A stretch of DNA of 64,000 bases from positions 1-64,000 of the forward strand of contig CAZVMN010000003.1 in the NCBI GenBank assembly GCA_964629015.1. Reading direction: 5' to 3'. The number at the start of each line of letters is the position of its first letter. Positions within the stretch are counted from its first letter, which is position 1. The position numbers were made by a program, and so were the translations under genes. The DNA is from Oceanococcus sp964629015 (GTDB lineage Bacteria > Pseudomonadota > Gammaproteobacteria > Nevskiales > Oceanococcaceae). Below are positions 1 through 7,153 of this stretch, piece by piece. The notes under the pieces are model-generated. The model was not told the origin of the DNA. It was given only the letters and a program-made list of their open reading frames with translations, and ran no database searches.

Positions 1-55
1 GAGCAGCCGCCTCCTAAGCGGCAGGTCGCAGGTTCGACTCCTGCTAGTCCCACCA
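1..55 (+). tRNA. tRNA-Arg(CCT), 5' end outside the window
   Basis: This is the 3' part of a tRNA. An anticodon stem GCCGC/GCGGC at 6-22 holds the seven-base loop CTCCTAA with anticodon CCT at 13-15. A T arm with stem GCAGG/CCTGC follows at 28-44, and the 3' end ACCA is encoded at 52-55. The D arm and the 5' acceptor strand lie before the window. Confidence 0.93.
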
Positions 56-89
56 AAGTTTTCGGCGTGTGTTCGGTGCCGCGGCGTGA

Positions 90-806
90 TCAGTTGCGCG
101 AGTGCGGTTTTTCACGCGTTTCTGGGCTCAGCCGGTGGCAGATGGCGTGCCAGACCTCGGGGTTAAACCCCAAGCCCAGATGACTGCCGTGCACCTCAAT
201 ATTTTCTGTGTTTGCGGCGGCTGGTTCGCGGCTGGCTTTCCAGTTGACGATGCCATCGCTGCGAGTATAAATCGCGGTGCAGGGAACGGCGGGGGGTTGG
301 TAGCGTTTGGGATCGTGGCCTGGCTTGGGGCCCGGTTTTCGGTTGATCAGGCTGAATATGGTGTCGAGTGTGGTCGCTTGGCCGCCCGCCAAAGGGCTGC
401 CCAGCGTGATCACGTGGGCGACATGATCGGGTTGCTTGCGTGCCAGTTCACGCGCGATGACGCCTCCCAGGCTCCAGCCGATAAGCGCCACGGACTGCTG
501 GTGGTCCTGCTGTATGTGTTCAATGAGGCTGAGCAGTCGACCGGTCATGCCGGCTTTCAAGCCCATGTTGCGGCCTTGCTGCCAGTCGTAGGGCACGAAA
601 CCCTGAGCTGCCAAAAAGTTGCGCAGCGGTGCGGTGCTGTGTGCCGTTTGACCGAAACCGGGTATGACCAGTACCGGGATCGCGTGACCGCGTGGCCAGT
701 CAGGGAAAGCGTTGGCCGCGGGCTTGCGGAGCCATTCCAGCAGCGCGCGGGTTTCGCGCGGAAGTTGGGCCCACGGCGGCGTCCAGTTCTTGGGTGATTC
801 CGTCAT
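90..806 (-). CDS. alpha/beta hydrolase, lipase-like
   Basis: A 238-residue alpha/beta hydrolase of the lipase/esterase type, probably cytoplasmic because no signal peptide is visible. The nucleophile elbow GWSLGG places the catalytic serine at about residue 112. An oxyanion-type strand turn PGFG lies near 49-52 and a GSPLAGG segment near 137-143; a candidate catalytic histidine sits in GSHLG near the C-terminus. The natural substrate cannot be read from the sequence. The gene is the last of a three-gene minus-strand run (2518 to 90) and starts 3 bases after the stop of the small membrane protein gene, so it is probably co-transcribed with it. It converges on the tRNA-Arg gene. Confidence 0.8.
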   Translation of the reverse strand: MTESPKNWTPPWAQLPRETRALLEWLRKPAANAFPDWPRGHAIPVLVIPGFGQTAHSTAPLRNFLAAQGFVPYDWQQGRNMGLKAGMTGRLLSLIEHIQQDHQQSVALIGWSLGGVIARELARKQPDHVAHVITLGSPLAGGQATTLDTIFSLINRKPGPKPGHDPKRYQPPAVPCTAIYTRSDGIVNWKASREPAAANTENIEVHGSHLGLGFNPEVWHAICHRLSPETREKPHSRN

Positions 807-809
807 GGC

Positions 810-1169
810 TTACTTTCTCAGCAAGCCTCGATTCTGCAGCACCAGCACAATCAGCATGAGTACAACACCAATGCCGGTGATCCACTTGGCTTGTTCGAAT
901 TCCTTGCGGGCTTTCTGTTGTGGCTCGACAAACGTGGTTGTGATTTCGTCGCGAATTTCCTCTTTGCGTTGTGCTTCCTGCGCGCTGGAAAGGGGTTCCG
1001 TCTGACCGGCTCGCATTTGGTCCAGGGCAAAGTTAAGTTCGACCGCGCGTTCCAGGTCCTGCGGTGTCCATTGTTCGAGGTTTTTCAGCTCGTTGCTGCG
1101 CAGAATCATGATTGTCAGGCCGATGCAGAGGAGCAGCGCCGGAAGGACGCGTGGGTTGCTGAACAGCAT
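810..1169 (-). CDS. small two-helix membrane protein, function unknown
   Basis: A 119-residue protein I do not recognise. A hydrophobic segment at about residues 8-24 and another near 95-113 suggest two membrane helices. Between them is a charged, Glu/Gln/Arg-rich stretch of about 65 residues that is likely helical. The layout resembles a hairpin with one soluble loop. It lies 32 bases downstream of the AgmX-domain membrane protein gene and 3 bases upstream of the lipase-like gene, so the three probably form one operon. No catalytic motif is visible. Confidence 0.65.
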   Translation of the reverse strand: MLFSNPRVLPALLLCIGLTIMILRSNELKNLEQWTPQDLERAVELNFALDQMRAGQTEPLSSAQEAQRKEEIRDEITTTFVEPQQKARKEFEQAKWITGIGVVLMLIVLVLQNRGLLRK

Positions 1170-1201
1170 GTGTGTCCCGTTGTGGGTGAATGGGGGTGGG
1201 T

Positions 1202-2518
1202 CTATGGACGAAAATCCATAGACAGCAGCACTGGAACAGGATCCAGAGCGCCAGCCTTGAGCTTGATGGCTTCAAGTCGATCAATCAAGGCGAACACGAA
1301 TGTCGAATCGTTGAATTCGCTGGCTACGGTTTGGATGTCGGAGACGCCGCCCCAGGGTTGCAGGTTGAGCTGGAAAGTGATGCGGCCGCGGCTATTGGGG
1401 TGGTCGCGCAGATGAACGTTAAACAGCTCATCCAGGCGTTTCTTGTTTTGATCGAATGCGTTGCTGACTTCTTCAATATCCCATCCGGCAAACGCCAGCG
1501 TGTTGGTGTCGACTTGAAGAATCACGCCCCTTGGAGGAAGTTTTGACCACACCTCCATACTGCTTCTGACCCGTGTGTCGGGTGTGGGTTCGGGGGCAGG
1601 GGCTTGGGAGATCTGGCGCGTAACCGGAGGGGCGGATCGGGCAGCCGTTTCCGTTTTTGGCGGCGTGGGCGGGGTATTGGTGGCCGCGGGTTCGGCATAG
1701 GCGTAGCGGTCTTCGTTGGACGAAAAGTATCCGCCGGTGTACTCGCGCAAGAAATACAGTGCGCCCGCGATCACCAACAAAACAATCATCAAGCCGCGAA
1801 TGATCGGCAGATCCTGGCGACTCTCTTTGGTGTGCCAACTGCCGGCGACCGTCCGGTTGGCGCGCGGCTTCAGTTTGGGCTTGTACTCCCGCCCCGGGAG
1901 TTTTCGCAGCCAACTGTCGGCGTTCTTTTGACCCAGGCCACAGATCATTATTCCGGTCACCCAGATTGGCAAAAGCAACAAAGCTGGGATGATGAAAACC
2001 CACCAATTCAGACCAGAGGACATCGCAGGCGGCAGCATCAGCGCGGTCATGCTGACCAGCAGCAGATTGAAGCTCCAAGCGACGCGCTTGAGCCACGGTG
2101 TTGGATTGGGCCACGCGCGTTCGAGCACCTGCGTCTGGCGCATTTGCGCCATCCGATTGAGCAGATAGATCGCGGTAGCGCGACCTTCTTGGGCGTTGGC
2201 CTGGGCCATTGCCGCGTCGTTGAGTCGCGCGTCCGGTTGCCCGCTGACAAGCTCGGCGACGCCCAGTTTCAGCAGCGTACTGGTCTCTTCGTGGCCGCCC
2301 CATTGGACGTGGCCGGTCGCATGCGAGCGGTGCACCACAATACCCAAGCCAGCGCCGAGCATGCCCAGCAGTGGCATCAGCCAGGTCAGCGGGAGCAACA
2401 GGTCCGTAGCCGTGGGAATCTGCGTGTGGCCAACCTGTGACACGGCGGCGAGCAACGGGGCGATCGCGCAGGCACCGACAATGGCACCCCGTTCGATGTA
2501 GACAATCCTGCGCAGCAT
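1202..2518 (-). CDS. polytopic membrane protein with AgmX/PglI-type (TonB-like) C-terminal domain
   Basis: A 438-residue protein with about five hydrophobic segments: near residues 10-28, 42-62, two around 150-200, and one near 242-260. A Pro/Thr/Ala-rich linker follows (about 275-325), then a C-terminal domain of about 110 residues. That domain has the spacing of AgmX/PglI or TonB C-terminal domains: a helix with paired basic residues, then RGRITFQLNLQPWGGVSD, then a short helix ending in a final strand. In known families this fold acts in the periplasm, bridging the envelope. It begins a minus-strand run with a small membrane protein and a hydrolase. The domain match is by eye and is the least certain part. 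Confidence 0.6.
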   Translation of the reverse strand: MLRRIVYIERGAIVGACAIAPLLAAVSQVGHTQIPTATDLLLPLTWLMPLLGMLGAGLGIVVHRSHATGHVQWGGHEETSTLLKLGVAELVSGQPDARLNDAAMAQANAQEGRATAIYLLNRMAQMRQTQVLERAWPNPTPWLKRVAWSFNLLLVSMTALMLPPAMSSGLNWWVFIIPALLLLPIWVTGIMICGLGQKNADSWLRKLPGREYKPKLKPRANRTVAGSWHTKESRQDLPIIRGLMIVLLVIAGALYFLREYTGGYFSSNEDRYAYAEPAATNTPPTPPKTETAARSAPPVTRQISQAPAPEPTPDTRVRSSMEVWSKLPPRGVILQVDTNTLAFAGWDIEEVSNAFDQNKKRLDELFNVHLRDHPNSRGRITFQLNLQPWGGVSDIQTVASEFNDSTFVFALIDRLEAIKLKAGALDPVPVLLSMDFRP

Positions 2519-2650
2519 GGACGTGGCGTTTCCCGCTCTGACTAAGCCACCAATAATGCTTGAAATGACGCGGCCATGAAAGTCGTCACTGGCAAGCTGT
2601 CAGGCGGGTTATGCATCCATGCCGACTAGACTGTGACAAAAGCTGGGAGT

Positions 2651-2727
2651 TGGTCGGGGTGAGAGGATTTGAACCTCCGACTTCCACCTCCCGAAGATGG
2701 CGCTCTACCAAGCTGAGCTACACCCCG
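2651..2727 (-). tRNA. tRNA-Pro(CGG)
   Basis: A complete 77-base tRNA on the minus strand. The acceptor strands are CGGGGTG (2727-2721) and its partner CACCCCG (2661-2655). The anticodon stem CCATC/GGTGG encloses loop TTCGGGA, giving anticodon CGG. The T arm is GGAGG TTCAAAT CCTC and CCA is encoded at 2653-2651. It starts only 10 bases after the ispB stop codon, so it may be processed from an ispB transcript. Confidence 0.95.
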
Positions 2728-2737
2728 ATTCAATACT

Positions 2738-3712
2738 TCAGTACGCGCGTTTCGCGGAAAACGTGGCCAGATTCTGCATGGCTTCCTTGAACGGACTTGC
2801 GTCGAGAGGCTCCAGAGCATCGATAGCTGCCTGGGCGGACGCATCAGCGCGGCGCGCAGTGTACGTGATTGCCTCGCTGGCTTCAATGCTTTTCATGACG
2901 ATATCAAGATGCTCACGGCCACCGCTGATAATGGCTTGGCGCAGCTGCTCGCGGGTGCTGGCATCCGCGCGCTGCATGGCAATAATGACCGGCAGGGTGG
3001 TTTTTCCTTCAGCGAGGTCGTCACCGAGATTCTTGCCCGTCGTGGCGGCGTCCGCTCGATAGTCGAGACAATCGTCAACCAACTGGAAGGCAATGCCCAA
3101 ATGACGCCCGTAACTGGCCAGCGCTTCGACAACTGTGTCAGACGCGGAGCTGATGAGGCCGGCGCAACGTCCGGAGGCTTCGAACAACACTGCCGTCTTG
3201 CGCTCGATCACTTCGTTATAAATGTCTTCGGTAATGTCCGGGTTATGGCAGTTCATCAACTGGAGCACTTCTCCCTCAGCAATCCGGTTGGTGGTATCCG
3301 CCAGAACATTCAAGACCCGCATGTCCCGCAGCTCAATCATCATCTGAAAGGCGCGTGAGTAGAGAAAATCACCCGTCAGTACGCTGGCTTCATTGCCCCA
3401 TAGCGCGTTGGCCGTCGGGTTGCCGCGGCGCAGATCAGAATGATCAACCACATCGTCGTGCAACAGCGTGGCGGTGTGAATGAACTCAATGACGGCGGCG
3501 AGCAGATGCGCCTCCGGCGTATCGTTGTTCAAAGCGCGCGCGGCGAGCAGGGCCAGGGCAGGACGTAGCCGCTTACCGCCGCTGGCGATGATATGTTCAC
3601 CCAGTTGATTGATCAGCACGACATCGGATGAGAGTCGATGGCGAATCAAATCATCCACGGCTTGCATGTCGGTGTGGATCGGGGAAAGAATGCGCTCTGG
3701 GGTCATTGGCAA
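2738..3712 (-). CDS. ispB: octaprenyl (polyprenyl) diphosphate synthase
   Basis: A 324-residue trans-isoprenyl diphosphate synthase that makes the ubiquinone side chain by condensing isopentenyl diphosphate with an allylic primer. Both aspartate-rich motifs are visible: DDVVD at residues 86-90 in HDDVVDHSDLRRG, and DDCLD in FQLVDDCLDYRAD. The GGKRLRP segment near 45-51 binds the homoallylic substrate. Length matches E. coli IspB (323). It diverges from rplU-rpmA, the classic gammaproteobacterial arrangement. Chain length cannot be proven from sequence, but the context favours a quinone side-chain enzyme over FPP synthase. Confidence 0.95.
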   Translation of the reverse strand: MPMTPERILSPIHTDMQAVDDLIRHRLSSDVVLINQLGEHIIASGGKRLRPALALLAARALNNDTPEAHLLAAVIEFIHTATLLHDDVVDHSDLRRGNPTANALWGNEASVLTGDFLYSRAFQMMIELRDMRVLNVLADTTNRIAEGEVLQLMNCHNPDITEDIYNEVIERKTAVLFEASGRCAGLISSASDTVVEALASYGRHLGIAFQLVDDCLDYRADAATTGKNLGDDLAEGKTTLPVIIAMQRADASTREQLRQAIISGGREHLDIVMKSIEASEAITYTARRADASAQAAIDALEPLDASPFKEAMQNLATFSAKRAY

Positions 3713-3809
3713 TTGAGTGGCGGCGGGCGAATCAGGTGTGACAGCGGGTCATGCCGCCACGCCAAAGGCTGGCCGCGCATTTTCACAGAACTGGGCTCGA
3801 AAATCTGCA

Positions 3810-3838
3810 TTGACCCGTGCGCAGAATAAAGCTATATT
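3810..3838 (+). promoter_or_regulatory. sigma-70 promoter of rplU-rpmA
   Basis: A -35 box TTGACC (3810-3815) and a -10 box TATATT (3833-3838) are separated by 17 bases, which is optimal for sigma-70. The predicted start near 3845 leaves a leader of about 30 bases before the rplU ATG at 3875. Confidence 0.8.
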
Positions 3839-3874
3839 TCCGCTTCTTTGTGCGCTGATTTGAGTAAGCATCCC

Positions 3875-4186
3875 ATGTACGCTGTGATTGAAACGGGTGG
3901 CAAGCAATACCGTGTCGCCCAGGACGACGTGATTCGCGTTGAGAAACTGGCCGTCGCCGAAGGTGATTCGATCACCATCGATCGCGTGCTGATGGTGGGT
4001 GAAGGCGCTGACGCGAAGGTCGGTTCGCCGGTCGTCGAGGGCAGCAAAGTTGTCGCCGCCGTGGAAGCACACGGTCGTGGCGACAAGGTCACCATCATCA
4101 AGTTCCGCCGTCGTCAGAAATACCGCCGCAAGCAGGGTCATCGTCAGGATTACACCCAGCTGCGCATCACCGAAATTGTGGCCTAA
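3875..4186 (+). CDS. rplU: 50S ribosomal protein L21
   Basis: A 103-residue L21, a 23S rRNA-binding protein of the large subunit. The N-terminus MYAVIETGGKQYRV and the C-terminal basic segment KFRRRQKYRRKQGHRQ with YTQLRI are diagnostic. The reading frame extends 9 codons upstream, but family alignment and length (E. coli 103) fix the start at the ATG at 3875. It is followed 29 bases later by rpmA, and a near-consensus promoter lies just upstream. Confidence 0.98.
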   Translation: MYAVIETGGKQYRVAQDDVIRVEKLAVAEGDSITIDRVLMVGEGADAKVGSPVVEGSKVVAAVEAHGRGDKVTIIKFRRRQKYRRKQGHRQDYTQLRITEIVA

Positions 4187-4215
4187 GGCCCCAACCTCGA
4201 AACGGACAGTTATTA

Positions 4216-4473
4216 ATGGCTCATAAAAAAGCTGGCGGTAGTACTCGTAACGGCCGCGACTCAGAATCCAAACGCCTTGGCGTGAAGCGCTTTGGTGGTG
4301 AACAAGTCACCGGTGGCAGCATCATTGTGCGTCAGCGTGGCAGTGCTTTCCGTGCGGGCAAAAATGCCGGCATGGGCAAGGACTACACCATTTTTGCCAA
4401 AGTTGACGGTCGTGTGGTTTTTGAAACCAAGGGTCCGGAAAAGCGCAAGTACGTGAGTATCGTCGCTGAGTAA
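4216..4473 (+). CDS. rpmA: 50S ribosomal protein L27
   Basis: An 85-residue L27, matching the E. coli length. It starts MAHKKAGGSTRNGRDS and contains KRLGVKRFGG, both family signatures. The N-terminal tail reaches the peptidyl transferase centre in known ribosomes. There is no Firmicutes-type cleavable extension. It is co-transcribed with rplU, and an intrinsic terminator follows at 4497-4526. Confidence 0.98.
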   Translation: MAHKKAGGSTRNGRDSESKRLGVKRFGGEQVTGGSIIVRQRGSAFRAGKNAGMGKDYTIFAKVDGRVVFETKGPEKRKYVSIVAE

Positions 4474-4496
4474 AGCCGATCAATGCAGGATTGAGG

Positions 4497-4526
4497 AAAG
4501 CCTCGTCATTGTGACGGGGCTTTTTT
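4497..4526 (+). terminator. intrinsic terminator between rpmA and obgE
   Basis: A 12-pair stem (arms AAAGCCTCGTCA and TGACGGGGCTTT, one T-G wobble, loop TTG) runs into a run of six T. It ends the rplU-rpmA transcript. It is unusual in ending only 4 bases before the obgE ATG. Confidence 0.85.
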
Positions 4527-4530
4527 GTGT

Positions 4531-5556
4531 ATGAAATTTGTAGACGAAGCCACTATTCGAGTCGAAGCCGGTAACGGCGGCAGCGGCGTGATCAGCTTCC
4601 GGCGTGAGAAGTACATTCCCTTCGGCGGTCCCGATGGCGGTGATGGCGGTGACGGTGGCGATGTCTTTCTCGTGGGGGAAAGTGGTCTTACCACATTGAG
4701 CGATTTTCGCGTACAGCGGAAGTTTCGTGCAGACAGCGGCCAGCCGGGGCGTGGCGGCAATTGCCGCGGCAAGTCGGGCGGTGATTGCCAAATACCCGTT
4801 CCGCTTGGCACCTTGGTGTTCGATGACGAAACTGACGAGCTGATCGGTGACGTGGTCAAGGCCGACCAAACACTGATGGTCGCCAAGGGCGGCTTTCACG
4901 GCATCGGCAACGCTCGTTACAAAAGCAGCACCAATCGTGCGCCGCGTCAGTTCACGCCGGGAACCCCGGGCGAGCAGCGCTTGTTGCGCCTGGAGTTGCA
5001 ACTGTTGGCGGACGTGGGCTTGCTGGGTTTGCCAAACGCCGGAAAATCCACCTTCTTGTCGGCCGTATCAGCGGCACGTCCGAAGATTGCCGATTACCCA
5101 TTCACCACGCTGGTGCCGCAGCTTGGCATTGTGTCCGTCGGCGCAGCGCAGAGCTTCTCGCTGGTTGATGTGCCTGGATTGATTGCAGGGGCAGCGCAAG
5201 GTGCGGGGCTGGGTATTCAGTTTCTCAAGCACTTGAGCCGCACGCGTTTGCTGCTGCATCTGGTTGATGTGGCGCCGTTGGATGAGCAAAGCGTGGAAGA
5301 GCAGATGGAGCAGGTTGCTCATGAGCTTGGCGAATTCTCGGATGAGTTGATGCAGCGTGAGCGTTGGCTGGTGCTGAACAAATGCGATTTGCTCTCCGAC
5401 GAGGCGCTGGGCGAACTTGAAACCCGTCTGCGCTCGACCTTTGATTTGCCGCTTTACCGATGTTCGGCAGCAACAGGCCAGGGTGTGGAGGCGATCTCGC
5501 AAGCCTGCATGCGCTGGTTGGACGAGCAGGAAGACGCGCCCGATGAACAGGGCTGA
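4531..5556 (+). CDS. obgE: Obg family GTPase (CgtA/ObgE)
   Basis: A 341-residue ribosome-associated GTPase of 50S assembly and stress control. The N-terminal glycine-rich Obg fold occupies about residues 1-158 (GGxGGxGG runs near 34-43). The G domain follows with P-loop GLPNAGKST at 166-174, DVPG near 213 and NKCD near 283. The C-terminus is short, without an extended acidic tail. ATG 4531 (MKFVDEA) matches the family; an in-frame TTG at 4525 is less likely. The last 14 bases overlap proB, implying coupled translation. The start sits directly behind a terminator, so its transcription depends on read-through or on a promoter within rpmA. Confidence 0.96.
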   Translation: MKFVDEATIRVEAGNGGSGVISFRREKYIPFGGPDGGDGGDGGDVFLVGESGLTTLSDFRVQRKFRADSGQPGRGGNCRGKSGGDCQIPVPLGTLVFDDETDELIGDVVKADQTLMVAKGGFHGIGNARYKSSTNRAPRQFTPGTPGEQRLLRLELQLLADVGLLGLPNAGKSTFLSAVSAARPKIADYPFTTLVPQLGIVSVGAAQSFSLVDVPGLIAGAAQGAGLGIQFLKHLSRTRLLLHLVDVAPLDEQSVEEQMEQVAHELGEFSDELMQRERWLVLNKCDLLSDEALGELETRLRSTFDLPLYRCSAATGQGVEAISQACMRWLDEQEDAPDEQG

Positions 5557-6670
5557 ACTGGCATCACGCCGTCGTTGGGTGATTAAGATTGGGAGCTCGC
5601 TGCTGACCGACAATGGTCAGGCGGTGGCGGCGACCGCCGTTCAGCGCTGGGTGGGGCAGATGGCGGCACTGCGCGCTCGTGGTATTGAAGTGGTGGTGGT
5701 GTCCTCTGGTGCGGTGGCCGCGGGGATGTTGCGCCTGGGCTTGGCTGAGCGGCCTGACAATCTTTCGCAGTTGCAGGCCGCGGCCGCAGTCGGGCAGCTG
5801 GACATTGCCAGCTTGTGGGACCGCGCGCTGGCTGAGCACCGGATCAACGCTGCGCAGGTTTTGCTGACGCATGAGGATGCGGCGGATCGAGAGCGTTATC
5901 TGAATGCGCGCAATACCCTGCGCGCCTTGCTGGATTGGGGCGTGGTGCCGGTGATCAATGAGAACGACACCGTGGCCAACGATGAAATCCGTTTCGGCGA
6001 CAACGACACGCTGGCCGCAGTTGCGGTGGACCTGTGTTCGGCCGATTTGCTGGTGATTCTGACCGATCAGCAGGGCATATATTCCGCTGACCCGCGGTTT
6101 GATCCGCAAGCGCAGTTGATTGGCGACGCGCGGATCGACGATGCGCGGCTGGGTAGTGCCGCTGGTGAGAGCGGCGGTAACCTGGGCCGTGGTGGTATGA
6201 AAACCAAATTGCAGGCCGCACAAATCGCGGCGCGCAGCGGTGTTTCTAGCGTGATTGCCGGCGGTAGCCTGGACAATGTGCTGGTCGCAATTGCTGAAGG
6301 TCAGTCCATCGGGACCTGCTTGTGGGCTCGCGATGACTTGCGTATGACCGCGCGTAAGCGCTGGATTGCAGCGCAGCGTCGTGTGGTCGGCAAGTTGGTG
6401 TTGGACGACGGCGCGCGTGAGGCGGTGGTGGCCAAAGGGCGCAGTTTGTTGCCTGTCGGCGTGACCGCAGTGGAGGGTCGCTTCGCTCCGGGGGATTTGG
6501 TCCAGTGCGTGGATGCAAGTGGTCAGGTTGTTGCGCGCGGCTTGTCGAATTACGACAGTGAAAATGCACGACGTTTGTGCGGAGTCGCATCATCGCAGAT
6601 CAACCAGGTGCTGGGGCAGCCTGGCGAAACCGAGTTGATACACCGCAACAATCTGATTCTCGGTGCTTAA
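5543..6670 (+). CDS. proB: glutamate 5-kinase
   Basis: A 375-residue enzyme that phosphorylates L-glutamate in the first step of proline synthesis. The amino-acid kinase domain starts with WVIKIGSSLLT (residues 12-22) and contains the VVSSGAVAAG segment and the NENDTVANDEIRFGDND active-site block. A C-terminal PUA domain occupies about residues 275-370. The start at 5543 (MNRAEL) lies inside obgE; the frame is open further upstream, but family length supports this ATG. proA is not adjacent here. Proline may also serve as an osmolyte in this organism, which has ectoine genes, though that is inference. Confidence 0.95.
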   Translation: MNRAELASRRRWVIKIGSSLLTDNGQAVAATAVQRWVGQMAALRARGIEVVVVSSGAVAAGMLRLGLAERPDNLSQLQAAAAVGQLDIASLWDRALAEHRINAAQVLLTHEDAADRERYLNARNTLRALLDWGVVPVINENDTVANDEIRFGDNDTLAAVAVDLCSADLLVILTDQQGIYSADPRFDPQAQLIGDARIDDARLGSAAGESGGNLGRGGMKTKLQAAQIAARSGVSSVIAGGSLDNVLVAIAEGQSIGTCLWARDDLRMTARKRWIAAQRRVVGKLVLDDGAREAVVAKGRSLLPVGVTAVEGRFAPGDLVQCVDASGQVVARGLSNYDSENARRLCGVASSQINQVLGQPGETELIHRNNLILGA

Positions 6671-6731
6671 CTGAGGCGCTCAAAATGGTAAGCATCCTGT
6701 TTGCGCAGAGGCAATGCGCAAATGACAGGCA

Positions 6732-6761
6732 CAAAAAAGCCGCCCAACAGGCGGCTTTTTT
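6732..6761. terminator. bidirectional terminator between proB and rpsT
   Basis: The hairpin AAAAAAGCCGCC-CAACA-GGCGGCTTTTTT has an A run on the left and a T run on the right, so it can end transcripts from both convergent genes. Confidence 0.9.
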
Positions 6762-6776
6762 ATGGGCTGGTGTGAT

Positions 6777-7040
6777 TTACGCCAGCGCTTTGATTTTGGC
6801 GCGCAGACGGCTTTTATGCCGAGCGGCTTTGTTTTTGTGCAGAAGACCACGTCCAGCGTAGCGGTCAAGCAGGGACTCGCAAGTCTGCATGGCTTTGCTG
6901 GCGTCATCTTTGTTGCCGGCTTGCACGGCCTTGAGCACTGTCTTGATCGAGGTACGAAAACGCGAGCGCTGGCTCATGTTGAGTTGGCGGCGGTCTTCGG
7001 CCTGACGGGCGCGCTTGGCTGCTTGAGGTGAGTTTGCCAC
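6777..7040 (-). CDS. rpsT: 30S ribosomal protein S20
   Basis: An 87-residue S20, the same length as E. coli. The basic N-terminus MANSPQAAKRARQAEDRR and the motifs RSRFRTSIKTV and LLHKNKAARHKSRL are typical. It binds 16S rRNA early in small-subunit assembly. It is monocistronic, with a near-consensus promoter upstream and a terminator downstream, and diverges from murJ as in many gammaproteobacteria. Confidence 0.98.
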   Translation of the reverse strand: MANSPQAAKRARQAEDRRQLNMSQRSRFRTSIKTVLKAVQAGNKDDASKAMQTCESLLDRYAGRGLLHKNKAARHKSRLRAKIKALA

Positions 7041-7079
7041 GTGTGTGTCTACTTAAAGCGAAGGGAATGAAGCCCGCGA

Positions 7080-7107
7080 ATTATAGAGAAATGGATCGCG
7101 GTGTCAA
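7080..7107 (-). promoter_or_regulatory. consensus sigma-70 promoter of rpsT
   Basis: On the minus strand a perfect -35 box TTGACA (7107-7102) and a perfect -10 box TATAAT (7085-7080) are separated by 16 bases. Both boxes are perfect, as expected for a highly expressed ribosomal gene. The bases after the -10 box are GC-rich (CGCGGGC), a discriminator type linked to stringent control. Confidence 0.92.
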
Positions 7108-7153
7108 TCGGCGGTATGATTTCGCGTTTCCAGCCCCGTAATACCCTGTTCTC

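Noticed and set aside
102..797. 231-codon plus-strand frame opposite the lipase-like gene
   Set aside because: Shadow of the alpha/beta hydrolase, which has the intact GWSLGG motif; the plus frame lacks any domain signature.
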